Of a DNA stretch of 64,000 bases, positions 1 through 8,067 are shown piece by piece. The notes beneath the pieces were generated by a model that did no database searches, had not been told where the DNA came from, and saw only the letters and a list, made by a program, of their open reading frames with translations. How positions within the stretch are numbered: the stretch's first letter is position 1; each line of letters begins with the position of its first letter. Source of the stretch: JBDHAC01 sp039588215 (GTDB lineage: Bacteria; Gemmatimonadota; Gemmatimonadetes; Palauibacterales; Palauibacteraceae); assembly GCA_039588215.1 (NCBI GenBank), contig JBDHAD010000026.1, forward strand, positions 1 through 64,000. The letters are read 5' to 3'. The position numbers and the translations under genes were made by a program.

Positions 1-16
1 AAGGGGTGTCGGCCGC

Positions 17-1168
17 ATGATGGCGCGCGTATTGGGCATCGAGGTGATGCCCGTTCGGCCGAGCGCGGGGGCGCCCTGGTGGGTGCGCCGAGGCCTCCTG
101 CTGGTGACGGGGGCTCTGGTTCTCTTCGGGCTGGTCTCCGTGTACAGCGCCAGCTCCTTCGTGGCCCAGTCGAAGGGCCTGCCGGACAGCCACTTCCTGG
201 TCCAGCAGATCGCCCGTGTCGCGATTGGGGCTATCGTGTTGCTCGTCGCGACCTTCATCGACTATCGGATCTACAAGCGCATCGCCTGGCCTTTCCTCGG
301 ACTCGTAGCCGTCCTTCTCGTTCTCCTCCTCCTCCCGTGGACGCGTGAGCTGGCGCCGGTTCGAAACGGAGCGCGCCGTTGGATAGATCTCGGTGTCGCA
401 TTTCAGCCGTCGGAGCTCGCCAAGCTCGCGATCGTGATATGGACGGCCGCGCTGGCCGTAAAGAAGCAGGATCGGCTGGGGAGCCTTCGATACGGATTGC
501 TGCCGTTCATGTTAGTGGTGGGCCCGATCTGCCTGCTCATCCTCGCCGAGCCGCACTTCTCGGCAACGATGATCACCGCCGCGCTGGCCCTCCTCGTCCT
601 GTTCGCGGCAGGCGCTCGTCTGGGACACTTCGTGTTCATCGGCGCAGCCACCTTCCCCCTCTTGCTCGACCAGATCATGAACACCGGGTACCGGATGAAC
701 CGGGTCCTGGCGTTTCTGAATCCCGCCCTCGACGCGGATGGCGTCGGATACCAGCTCCGCCAGTCCCTGGTGGCGATCGGGTCCGGCGGAGTGTTCGGGG
801 TGGGATTCGGAGAGAGCACGCAGAAGCTGTTCTACCTCCCGGAGCCGCAGAACGATTTCATCTACCCGATCATCGCCGAGGAGTGGGGCCTCGTGGGTGC
901 CGCCGCGCTCATCTTGCTATACCTGGCCTGGGCTCTGTTCGGACTGCGAATAGCCGCCTCGGCCCCGGATCTCTTCGGGCGTCTGCTCGCGATCGGTCTG
1001 ACCGCGATCGTCGCGATCGGCGCGTTCGGGCACATCGGTGTCACCATCGGCCTGCTGCCCACCACGGGCGTGAGCCTGCCGTTCATCAGTGCGGGTGGGA
1101 CAGGGCTCGTGCTGGCGATGGGGGTGACCGGGATCCTCTACAACATCGCGGCGCAGCGGAGATGTTGA
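17..1168 (+). CDS. ftsW: Septal peptidoglycan polymerase FtsW (SEDS family)
   Basis: Predicted lipid II polymerase of the divisome, an inner-membrane SEDS protein working with a class B PBP. The 383 residues are dominated by about ten hydrophobic segments. The motif GVSLPFISAGGTGLV lies near residue 350, and the loop with LPEPQNDFIYPIIAEEWG matches the FtsW/RodA/SpoVE signature. Length is normal for FtsW. Two adjacent ATGs (17 and 20) follow AAGGGGTG at the window's first bases, so the gene looks complete. The stop lies three bases before murG. RodA is the main alternative, but the murG neighbour argues for FtsW. Confidence 0.95.
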   Translation: MMARVLGIEVMPVRPSAGAPWWVRRGLLLVTGALVLFGLVSVYSASSFVAQSKGLPDSHFLVQQIARVAIGAIVLLVATFIDYRIYKRIAWPFLGLVAVLLVLLLLPWTRELAPVRNGARRWIDLGVAFQPSELAKLAIVIWTAALAVKKQDRLGSLRYGLLPFMLVVGPICLLILAEPHFSATMITAALALLVLFAAGARLGHFVFIGAATFPLLLDQIMNTGYRMNRVLAFLNPALDADGVGYQLRQSLVAIGSGGVFGVGFGESTQKLFYLPEPQNDFIYPIIAEEWGLVGAAALILLYLAWALFGLRIAASAPDLFGRLLAIGLTAIVAIGAFGHIGVTIGLLPTTGVSLPFISAGGTGLVLAMGVTGILYNIAAQRRC

Positions 1169-1171
1169 GCC

Positions 1172-2458
1172 GTGACGCTGCTCAGGATCGTGCTCGCGGG
1201 AGGTGGAACAGGTGGGCACCTGTACCCGGCGCTCAACATCGCCGAGGCGCTGGGTCGGGCCGAGCCGGACGCGCAATTTCTGTTCATCGGGAGTCAGCGG
1301 GGCCTCGAGGCCCGGGTGCTCCCGGAGACGGGCTACGCATATCACCTGCTCCCGCTCCAGCCATTGTATCGTCAGCGACCGTGGCGCAACTGGCGGTTGC
1401 TGTCTGCGATGCCGGCCGTGGCGGGGGGGATCGCGCGGGAGTTCCGCCGCTTCGACCCGCATCTCGTGGTGGGGACCGGTGGGTACGTCTCGGGTCCGGC
1501 GGTCGCTTGGGGCCGGCTGAAGGGCTGTCGGACGGCGATCCAGGAGCAGAACGCACAACCGGGTCTGGTGACGCGCCTGCTCTCGGCCCGTGTCGACCAA
1601 CTCCACCTGGGCTATCCGGAGGCGCAGTCGCGTCTACGGGTCTCCTCGAAAGCGCGCGTATTCGCGTTCGGCAATCCCGTATCGAAGCCGGTTTTGCCGG
1701 CCGGGACCGAGCCGTACGCGTGGCCACGCGACCGCGTGCTGCTCGTGGTGGGGGGGAGCCAGGGGGCGAAGGGCTTGAACGATCGGTTGCTCGCGGATCT
1801 GGAGCGGGCGGTCTCGAACCATTCGGTGGAGCGCACGGCTGCGGTCGAAGCGCAGTCGGGTCCCCGCGCGCGGCGGGGGCCCGGCGAGGCGACGTCGGCC
1901 GCCCGTGCCTCCACCCCTCAGTCAGATGCGGCGGGCAGCTCGTGGCCTGCGGACCTGTCTCTGGTGTGGGTCGCGGGTCCGGCGCACGCGGAAGCAGTCT
2001 CCGATCGTGTGGCGCGACTCCCGTGGGCCGATCGGATTCGGGTCGTGCCTTTCATCGAAGGACTGGGAGCCCAGCTCGGCCACGCGACGCTGGCGGTGGC
2101 GAGGGCGGGGGCCATGCTGATCTCCGAGTTCTCGGCCAGCGGTGTTCCTGCCGTGTTCGTTCCGCTCCCCACGGCAGCGGGCGGGCATCAGACGCCCAAC
2201 GCCAGAGCCATGGTCGACGCGGGCGCGGCGGAGATGCGGGAGCAGGCTGCGTTGAGGCCCGGGGAGCTGTGGGGGCTGTGCTTGGAGCTGCTCGCCGACG
2301 CCGAGCGGTTAGGCCGCATGGCGGAAGCGACGCGCTCGCGTGCGCATCCGAATGCCGCCGACAGGATCGCTGGTGCTCTCCTGGAGCTGGCGCGGGCCGG
2401 TCCGTCGAGCGGGCGTGGCAGGGCGCAGGGTGGTGGAGTGGATGATGATGATGGCTGA
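1172..2458 (+). CDS. murG: UDP-GlcNAc:undecaprenyl-pyrophosphoryl-MurNAc-pentapeptide transferase MurG
   Basis: Glycosyltransferase converting lipid I to lipid II on the cytoplasmic face of the membrane. The N-terminal GGGTGGH (residues 10-16), the GTGGYVSGP segment, VVGGSQGAKGLN and the C-terminal block RAGAMLISEFSASGVP followed by PTAAGGHQTPNA are the MurG hallmarks. The start is GTG, three bases after ftsW. At 428 residues it is clearly longer than usual (about 350-370). The excess is a 43-codon low-complexity insert (residues 215-257) between the first and second strands of the UDP-sugar-binding half, plus a Gly/Asp-rich tail. The tail overlaps the murC start by up to 17 bases. Confidence 0.93.
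   Translation: MTLLRIVLAGGGTGGHLYPALNIAEALGRAEPDAQFLFIGSQRGLEARVLPETGYAYHLLPLQPLYRQRPWRNWRLLSAMPAVAGGIAREFRRFDPHLVVGTGGYVSGPAVAWGRLKGCRTAIQEQNAQPGLVTRLLSARVDQLHLGYPEAQSRLRVSSKARVFAFGNPVSKPVLPAGTEPYAWPRDRVLLVVGGSQGAKGLNDRLLADLERAVSNHSVERTAAVEAQSGPRARRGPGEATSAARASTPQSDAAGSSWPADLSLVWVAGPAHAEAVSDRVARLPWADRIRVVPFIEGLGAQLGHATLAVARAGAMLISEFSASGVPAVFVPLPTAAGGHQTPNARAMVDAGAAEMREQAALRPGELWGLCLELLADAERLGRMAEATRSRAHPNAADRIAGALLELARAGPSSGRGRAQGGGVDDDDG
1814..1942 (+). repeat. In-frame low-complexity insertion inside murG
   Basis: A 129-bp stretch encodes 43 residues rich in Ala, Ser, Arg and Pro, beginning SNHSVERTAA and ending just before WPADLSLVW, where MurG homology resumes. It contains a perfect DNA palindrome with arms CCCCGC/GCGGGG (1862-1867 and 1873-1878). 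The reading frame is preserved. It looks like an inserted palindromic element or an expanded surface loop. Its limits are inferred from my knowledge of MurG, not from an alignment. Confidence 0.55.
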
Positions 2459-3881
2459 CCCTGTCGCGCCCGTTCGAGGCGTACGCGGCGAGCTGCCGAC
2501 GCGGGATGAGTTGCCCCCGGTGGGAAGCGGAATCCACCTGGTCGGGATTGGGGGTGCGGGCATGCGCGGTCTCGCCGTGCTGCTCGCGGAGGCCGGGTAT
2601 CGAGTCTCCGGGTGCGATGGAGCCGGCGTTGAGGGGCTCGATGAGCTCACGGCGAGAGGAATTCAACTGTGTGCCAGGCACGACCCGTCACACACGGCCG
2701 GCTCGGATCTCGTCGTGTACAGCTCAGCGATCCCGTACGCGAGTCCTGAGCTCACCGCGGCACGCGAGGCGGCCGTGCCCCTTCTCAAGCGGGCGCGCGC
2801 CCTCGGGGCGCTGGTCCGAGACGCGCGCGTGATCGGGGTGGCGGGCACGCATGGCAAGACGACGATTACGGCCCTCACTGGATTGGCCTGCGAAGCGTCG
2901 GACCTCGACCCGACGGTGCTCGTCGGAGGACACATGCCGTGGTGGAACGGCTTTGCCCGCGTCGGCGCGCCGGACCTGATCGTGGTGGAGGCGGACGAGT
3001 ACGATCGCTCGTTCCTCGAGCTCGACCCAGCGCTCGCCGTCGTGAGCTCGCTCGAGCCGGAGCACCTCGACACGTACGGCACGGTCGACGCGCTACAGGA
3101 GGCCTACGAGGCATTCGCTTCGCGTGCGATCTCCCGCGACGGCCTCGTCTATTGCTGGGACGATGCGGGGGCCCGCGCGCTGGGCGAGGGCTTCGAAAGC
3201 CCGCTCTCGTACGGCTTCGCCCCCGAAGCTCGCTACCGGCTGGAGATCGAAGCCTCGACCGTGGAGACGACCGCTTGCCGGGTCTCATGGCCCGAGGGAA
3301 GGGCCCGCTTCAACCTTCGCATCCCCGGAAGGCACAACGCACTCAATGCGGCCGCGGCGTTCGCGTCCGCGCTTCGCTTGGGGGCGGATCCGGAGTCGAT
3401 CGCTGACGGTCTGGAGCTATTCAAGGGAGTCGCGAGACGCCTGGAGACGTTGCTCGTATCCGGACGGGTGACGGTGGTGGACGACTACGCGCACCACCCG
3501 ACCGAAGTGGCCGCATCGATCGATGCCCTGCGCACCCAGCATGCCGACGCGCGGCTCGTGGTCGTGTTCCAACCACACCTCTTCACGCGCACGGAGATGT
3601 TCGCGGCCGAATTCGCGCAGGCTCTCGCGGGCGCCGATGAGGTCTTCGTACTCCCGATCTATCCGTCGCGCGAACGACCCATCGAGGGCGTGACGTCGGC
3701 ACGCATCGTCGGACATGCGCCGGATCGGCTACGGGAGGCCTCGAAGGAGGAAGTGGTCGAGCGCGCCCTGGCCGTGGCTCCGGAGGACCCTACAGTGATC
3801 GTGTACATGGGCGCGGGCGATGTGACGCGACTGGCGCACGAAGCGGCTGAGGAGCTATCGGGCGATGCGGTGGGACCGTGA
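2442..3881 (+). CDS. murC: UDP-N-acetylmuramate--L-alanine ligase MurC
   Basis: Cytoplasmic ATP-dependent Mur ligase adding L-Ala to UDP-MurNAc. It shows the N-terminal Rossmann motif HLVGIGGAGMRGLA, the P-loop GVAGTHGKTT (near residue 132), EADEYDRSFL, LEPEHLDTYG, the GRHNALNAAAA motif and DDYAHHPTEV in the C-terminal domain. Four consecutive ATG codons (2442-2453) mark the start. Any of them could be used, and all overlap the end of murG behind a GGTGGAG. Upstream in-frame sequence from 2340 lies inside murG and is not Mur-like. Mpl is excluded by the cluster context. Confidence 0.95.
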   Translation: MMMMADPVAPVRGVRGELPTRDELPPVGSGIHLVGIGGAGMRGLAVLLAEAGYRVSGCDGAGVEGLDELTARGIQLCARHDPSHTAGSDLVVYSSAIPYASPELTAAREAAVPLLKRARALGALVRDARVIGVAGTHGKTTITALTGLACEASDLDPTVLVGGHMPWWNGFARVGAPDLIVVEADEYDRSFLELDPALAVVSSLEPEHLDTYGTVDALQEAYEAFASRAISRDGLVYCWDDAGARALGEGFESPLSYGFAPEARYRLEIEASTVETTACRVSWPEGRARFNLRIPGRHNALNAAAAFASALRLGADPESIADGLELFKGVARRLETLLVSGRVTVVDDYAHHPTEVAASIDALRTQHADARLVVVFQPHLFTRTEMFAAEFAQALAGADEVFVLPIYPSRERPIEGVTSARIVGHAPDRLREASKEEVVERALAVAPEDPTVIVYMGAGDVTRLAHEAAEELSGDAVGP

Positions 3882-4758
3882 CGTCGGGTTGGCAGCGCAC
3901 ACGCGCTACGGGATCGGCGGACCGGCGGCGCGTCTCGCGCTACCCGAGTCCAGAGACGACCTGCGGCAGGCCATCGAGTCGCTGGATGGCGGTGCGTACC
4001 GAGTGTTGGGAGCCGGTGCGAACGTCCTCGTCTCGGACGAGGGGGTTCCCGAGCCCGTTCTCATCCTCGCCGGCCAGTTCGACTTCGTCCGAACGGAGGC
4101 GGAGGCGATCGAAGCCGGTGCGGCGACGAAGCTCCCCGCCTTCGTGGGAACCGCGCGGAGGGAAGGGCGGGCCGGGTTCAGCTTCCTGGAGGCCGTGCCC
4201 GGCACCGTGGGTGGGGGTCTGCGGATGAACGCGGGGTCGCGGGACGTATGGCTGTGGCACCGGGTCGAGTGGGTGGAGGCGATGACGCCGGGTGGAGAGA
4301 TCGTCCGTCTTGAGGCCGCCGAGGCAGGAGCCGGCTACCGGAGCATCCAGGTGCCGGAGTCCTGGGTGTTCCTGGGCGGGCGGTTCGCCGCCCCACCGGG
4401 CGATCGCGAGGCGATTCAGGAGGAGCACCAAAGTTACCGCTCGAGGAAGGTCGTGGACCAGGTGTACGAGCTCCCTTCCATAGGCTCGACCTGGAAGAAC
4501 CCGGGACCGCCGTACGGTTCGGCGTGGGAGATCGTCGATCGGGTGGGAATGCGTGGGGCGCGCGCGGGCGACGCACAAATCGCCGAGCGCCACGCGAACT
4601 TCATCGTAAACCTGGGCGTGGCGCGGGCGACGGATGTGCTCGGGCTGATGATCGAAACCCGGCGCCGGGCCCACGATGCGCTGGGCCTGTGGCTCGAGCC
4701 GGAGATCTGTTTGTGGGGATTCGAAGCGGAGCAATTGCAGATGGTGGGGGCGGTGTGA
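3865..4758 (+). CDS. murB: UDP-N-acetylenolpyruvoylglucosamine reductase MurB
   Basis: FAD/NADPH enzyme producing UDP-MurNAc. The FAD-binding part shows RYGIGGPAA, VLGAGANVLVSDEG and FLEAVPGTVGGGLRMNAG. The C-terminal part shows YRSRKVVDQ, then SIGSTWKNP, whose Ser is the expected catalytic proton donor, and AERHANFIVNLG. At 297 residues it is a short, type II-like MurB. It overlaps murC by 17 bases, implying translational coupling. No ddl lies between murB and ftsQ, unlike the E. coli order. Confidence 0.94.
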   Translation: MRWDRDVGLAAHTRYGIGGPAARLALPESRDDLRQAIESLDGGAYRVLGAGANVLVSDEGVPEPVLILAGQFDFVRTEAEAIEAGAATKLPAFVGTARREGRAGFSFLEAVPGTVGGGLRMNAGSRDVWLWHRVEWVEAMTPGGEIVRLEAAEAGAGYRSIQVPESWVFLGGRFAAPPGDREAIQEEHQSYRSRKVVDQVYELPSIGSTWKNPGPPYGSAWEIVDRVGMRGARAGDAQIAERHANFIVNLGVARATDVLGLMIETRRRAHDALGLWLEPEICLWGFEAEQLQMVGAV

Positions 4759-4765
4759 GGTCGGT

Positions 4766-5518
4766 ATGCGACTGCTCGAACGGCTGACGCGTCGCGCACG
4801 CCGCCGGGCTTTCGTGGTGCTCACGGGTGGGCTCATCGGTCTGAGTGTGCCTCTGTGGGTGCCTCGGCTCCTCGCGTCACTACCCGCGTTTCGAGTCGAG
4901 ACGGTTCGGGTGGTTGGGGTGCAGTACGTAGCCCCGACCGAGGTGATCGGGTTGGCCTCGGTCGGACGCGAGGCCTCCGTCTGGGACGACCCCTCGGATT
5001 GGGAAGCGCGCGTCGAGGCGCACCCGCTCGTGCTCGAAGCTCGGGTGCGACGGGACGGGATCCGCGCGATAGAGATCCAGGTCGTCGAGGATCGTCCGGT
5101 GGCGTTGGCGGCGACGCCTACCCTATTGCCAGTGAGTGCGGAGGGGAAAGTCCTTCCCCTGGACCCGTCGGCCGCCGACGTCGACCTCCCCTTACTCAGG
5201 GGACCCGCGGAGCTGGAGGCCGATCATCTTGCAGACCCTCACCAACGGGCCCTCATCGCACTGATCGCGGAGCTCGGGACACAGGATCCCGAGTTCGTAC
5301 AGCAGGTTTCGGAGTTCGGGTTCGCCTCGAAGGGTGGATACGAGTTCGTCATGCTCCCGACCGCGAGCGCCAGCCGCGTCCTGCTTCCGGCCGGCGAGCC
5401 CGTGCAGGGCCTCCGGCGCGTTCTTCTGGCGCTCGGGCAGACCCGCGAGGCCCAGATCTCCAAGGCCGACGCCCGCTATGCCGGTCAGGTGGTGCTCTCG
5501 CTGGAGGATGAACGATGA
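4766..5518 (+). CDS. ftsQ: Cell division protein FtsQ (POTRA domain)
   Basis: Bitopic divisome scaffold of 250 residues. An Arg-rich cytoplasmic N terminus is followed by one hydrophobic segment (about residues 15-35). A periplasmic POTRA-like region follows (FRVETVRVVGVQYVAPTEV, then VRRDGIRAIEIQVVEDRPVA). I prefer the ATG at 4766, eight bases after murB, because the longer frame lies inside murB. The last four bases form an ATGA overlap with ftsA. Sequence identity in this family is always low, so the call rests partly on position. Confidence 0.88.
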   Translation: MRLLERLTRRARRRAFVVLTGGLIGLSVPLWVPRLLASLPAFRVETVRVVGVQYVAPTEVIGLASVGREASVWDDPSDWEARVEAHPLVLEARVRRDGIRAIEIQVVEDRPVALAATPTLLPVSAEGKVLPLDPSAADVDLPLLRGPAELEADHLADPHQRALIALIAELGTQDPEFVQQVSEFGFASKGGYEFVMLPTASASRVLLPAGEPVQGLRRVLLALGQTREAQISKADARYAGQVVLSLEDER

Positions 5519-6744
5519 TCGGCGGCTCGTGGGTGCTGGCCGGACTGGACATCGGATCCTCGCAGACCTGCGCGGTAATCGCCGAGGCGAGCCAGGGTCA
5601 TGATCCGTCCGATCCGCTCGAGATCATCGGCGTGGGAGCGGTTGGCTCGGAGGGTATGAACGGTGCCACGATCACCCACCTTGAGGCCGCGACCCGCTCC
5701 GTACGCCGGGCGATCCAGCAGGCCGAGGTCATGGCCGGTCGCGAGGTGGAGTCGATCTATGTCGGAGTCCCCGGTCCACACGTGCAGATCTCGCGATCCC
5801 GGGGAGTGGTCGCTGTCTCCGGGGCGGAGATCACCGCGGGTCACGTGAAGCGCGTACAGGAGGTCGGACAGGCCGTCCCGATCTCACCGGATCGCGACCT
5901 CATCCACGCCATCTGCCAGGAGTACGCGGTAGATGGCCGAGACGGCATACAGGATCCGGTCGGCATGGTGGCGACGCGGCTGGAATCGGACGTGTGCATC
6001 GTAACGGCCGAATCCACGGTGTGTCGCGATCTCAGCAAGGCCGTGGATCGAGCCGGGTACCGCCCCGAGGAACTGGTCATGTCTCCTCTCGCCAGCGGTC
6101 TGGCCGTTCTGGGCGATATCGATCGCGAGGCCGGTGTAGCGCTCGTCGTCCTCGGCGGTGCGAGCACGGACCTGCTGGTCTACGTGAGCCGTCGGTTGCG
6201 TCACGTGGCCAGCATCCCGTGGGGCAGCGCGAGCGTGACGCGCGACATCGCTCGCGGTCTCGGCGTCCCCGAAGAGGAGGCGAATCGCCTGAAGGGGCGT
6301 TACGGCGTCGCGCGACGCAGCGCAGTGGATCCGAAAGAGCACCTCGACGTGTCGGGCGCGTCGCTCGGCTCGAACCGGCGTGTATCGCGCGAACTGCTGG
6401 CGCACATCGTCGAGCAGCGGTTGGACGAGGTCCTGGGGCTCGTCTACGAGGAGCTCGAGCGTGAGGACCTGCTCGACCGATTGGGTGCGGGTGTCGTGCT
6501 CACGGGGTGTGGAGCGGATCTGCCCGAAACGGATGAGCTTGCCCGCTCCGTGTTCAATCTTCCCGTTCGCCTGGGCGTCCCCGGGCGTGGCCTGGCCGGG
6601 ACTACTGAAGCGCTGAAGGAAGCCGGTTTCACGACGAGCGCGGGTCTGGCGCTGTTCGGGAACCTGAGGCGCCGATCTGGGGGCTGGACGGGTGCGACTC
6701 GTGCGATATCGCGGGTCGGTGAGTGGTTGAGGGATTTCTTCTAG
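5515..6744 (+). CDS. ftsA: Cell division protein FtsA
   Basis: Actin-like ATPase tethering FtsZ to the membrane, 409 residues. Phosphate-1 motif GLDIGSSQTCAVIAE is at the N terminus. The 1C/SHS2 region includes ISRSRGVVAVSG. The phosphate-2 segment reads VLGGASTDLLVYV, where many FtsA proteins have a DIGGGTTD-type motif. The C terminus ends with an amphipathic helix ISRVGEWLRDFF, the expected membrane-targeting sequence. The start codon overlaps the ftsQ stop (ATGA). Confidence 0.93.
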   Translation: MIGGSWVLAGLDIGSSQTCAVIAEASQGHDPSDPLEIIGVGAVGSEGMNGATITHLEAATRSVRRAIQQAEVMAGREVESIYVGVPGPHVQISRSRGVVAVSGAEITAGHVKRVQEVGQAVPISPDRDLIHAICQEYAVDGRDGIQDPVGMVATRLESDVCIVTAESTVCRDLSKAVDRAGYRPEELVMSPLASGLAVLGDIDREAGVALVVLGGASTDLLVYVSRRLRHVASIPWGSASVTRDIARGLGVPEEEANRLKGRYGVARRSAVDPKEHLDVSGASLGSNRRVSRELLAHIVEQRLDEVLGLVYEELEREDLLDRLGAGVVLTGCGADLPETDELARSVFNLPVRLGVPGRGLAGTTEALKEAGFTTSAGLALFGNLRRRSGGWTGATRAISRVGEWLRDFF

Positions 6745-6900
6745 ACGGCTCGTGGGTTCTCTCGGACGCGTGAAGGCTCGGGAGCCGAGCACCACATAGA
6801 GATCAATGGGCCTCGAACGATTGGGTCCGGGGCCGCTTGGCGTAGAACGGTTGGCGGCAGAGACCAGCTGGTGAACGGGCGAAGGAAAGTGGGGGTGCAA
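6745..6900 (+). other. ftsA-ftsZ intergenic region with small hairpin
   Basis: This is the only sizeable gap (156 bp) in the otherwise packed division cluster. It holds a short perfect hairpin GCTCGG-GAG-CCGAGC (6776-6790). An AAGGAAAG/GGGGGTG purine stretch just upstream of the ATG at 6901 is the likely ftsZ ribosome-binding site. A separate ftsZ promoter here is plausible, but I see no convincing -35/-10 pair. Confidence 0.4.
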
Positions 6901-8067
6901 ATGGTCTTCGAATTCGACGACGACATCGCGCGCAACGCGCGGATGAAAGTGGTGGGGGTGGGCGGCGCCGGCGGGAACGCCGTGAACCGCATGATCGATG
7001 AGAGTCTGGAGGGCGTCGAGTTCATCGCCGTCAACACGGACTTGCAGGCGCTTCACAAGTCCAACTCGCACATCAAGGTACAGATCGGCAAGAACCTGAC
7101 GCGCGGGCTGGGCGCAGGCGCCCGGCCGGAGATCGGGCGGCAGGCGATCGCCGAGAGCGAGGATGAGGTCCGTCAGATCCTCGACGGTGCCGATCTCGTA
7201 TTCGTGACCGCCGGGATGGGTGGCGGAACGGGGACCGGGGCGGCTCCCGTCATCGGCCGCCTGGCCCGGGAGGGAGGGGCTCTGTGCATCGCGATCGTGT
7301 CGCGGCCCTTCCACTTCGAGGGCAAGCGCCGAATGCGACACGCGGATCTGGGCATGCGCGAGCTTCGGCGTGCGGTGGACACGATGATCGTCGTGCCCAA
7401 CGAGCGACTGCTCGCGGTCGTGGGTCGTGAGACGACGTTCCGTGACGCGCTCAAGAAGGCGGACGAGGTGCTGTTGCACGCGACGCAGGGGATCTCGGAC
7501 CTGATCAGCGTCACTGGCGAAGTGAACGTGGACTTCGCGGATGTCCGCACGGTCATGTCGAACCGTGGCGCTGCGTTGATGGGTACCGGGCAAGCCAGCG
7601 GTGACGATCGCGCGGTCGAGTCGGCCCAGCACGCGATTTGCTCTCCCTTACTTGACAACGTATCGATTAACGGCGCCACAGGGGTGCTGGTGAACATCAC
7701 TGGCGGCCCCGACATGACGATCGACGAGGTCACGACGATCAACTCGATCATCCAGGAGGCGGCAGGCGAAGATGGCGAGATGATCTTCGGCGTCGTCGAG
7801 GATTCGGATCTGAAGGGATTGGTCCGCGTGACCGTGATCGCGACCGGATTCGGTGAGGTCCTCGAGGACGAGGAGGATCTGCCGGAGACGTCCTCCCGGC
7901 CGGAGCCAGTAGTCATCGGGTCCAAGTTCGGCGGGCTGCAGCTCGTCGAGGAGCCGGAAGCGGCTGAAGTGTCCGCCGAGGGCGGCGCCAGCGGTGGCTG
8001 GAACGATCAAGAGGAAGACGGCGAGGATCTCGAGATCCCGACGTTCATCCGGAGGCAGATGGACTAG
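6901..8067 (+). CDS. ftsZ: Cell division GTPase FtsZ
   Basis: Tubulin-like GTPase forming the Z ring, 388 residues from the preferred ATG; a GTG at 6871 would add ten non-conserved residues. GVGGAGGNAVNRMI lies at the N terminus and the tubulin signature GGGTGTGAAPVIG at about residues 107-119. NNERL-type T5 sequence VPNERLLAVVGR and the catalytic-loop region NVDFADVRTVM are present. After a variable acidic linker, the C-terminal peptide is LEIPTFIRRQMD, the conserved FtsA-binding tail. The stop codon directly abuts the GTG of the M23 gene. Confidence 0.97.
   Translation: MVFEFDDDIARNARMKVVGVGGAGGNAVNRMIDESLEGVEFIAVNTDLQALHKSNSHIKVQIGKNLTRGLGAGARPEIGRQAIAESEDEVRQILDGADLVFVTAGMGGGTGTGAAPVIGRLAREGGALCIAIVSRPFHFEGKRRMRHADLGMRELRRAVDTMIVVPNERLLAVVGRETTFRDALKKADEVLLHATQGISDLISVTGEVNVDFADVRTVMSNRGAALMGTGQASGDDRAVESAQHAICSPLLDNVSINGATGVLVNITGGPDMTIDEVTTINSIIQEAAGEDGEMIFGVVEDSDLKGLVRVTVIATGFGEVLEDEEDLPETSSRPEPVVIGSKFGGLQLVEEPEAAEVSAEGGASGGWNDQEEDGEDLEIPTFIRRQMD

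Noticed and set aside
355..370. GGTTCGAAAC, resembling a tRNA T-loop
   Set aside because: No acceptor, D or anticodon stem surrounds it and it lies inside the ftsW coding sequence.
1811..1840. Start of the murG insert as an integron attC-like recombination site
   Set aside because: A loose resemblance only; I could not find the paired inner and outer boxes that define attC.
379..2445. Long forward frame of 688 codons across ftsW and murG
   Set aside because: It is out of frame with two well-supported genes, is Arg/Gly/Pro-rich with no domain, and is the expected by-product of high G+C third positions.
6776..6790. Hairpin between ftsA and ftsZ as a transcription terminator
   Set aside because: The 6-bp stem with a 3-nt loop lacks a U-tract and lies within a co-directional essential cluster; termination there is unlikely.
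5884..7632. 582-codon reverse frame opposite ftsA and ftsZ
   Set aside because: Antisense shadow of two conserved genes; low-complexity composition and no recognisable motif.
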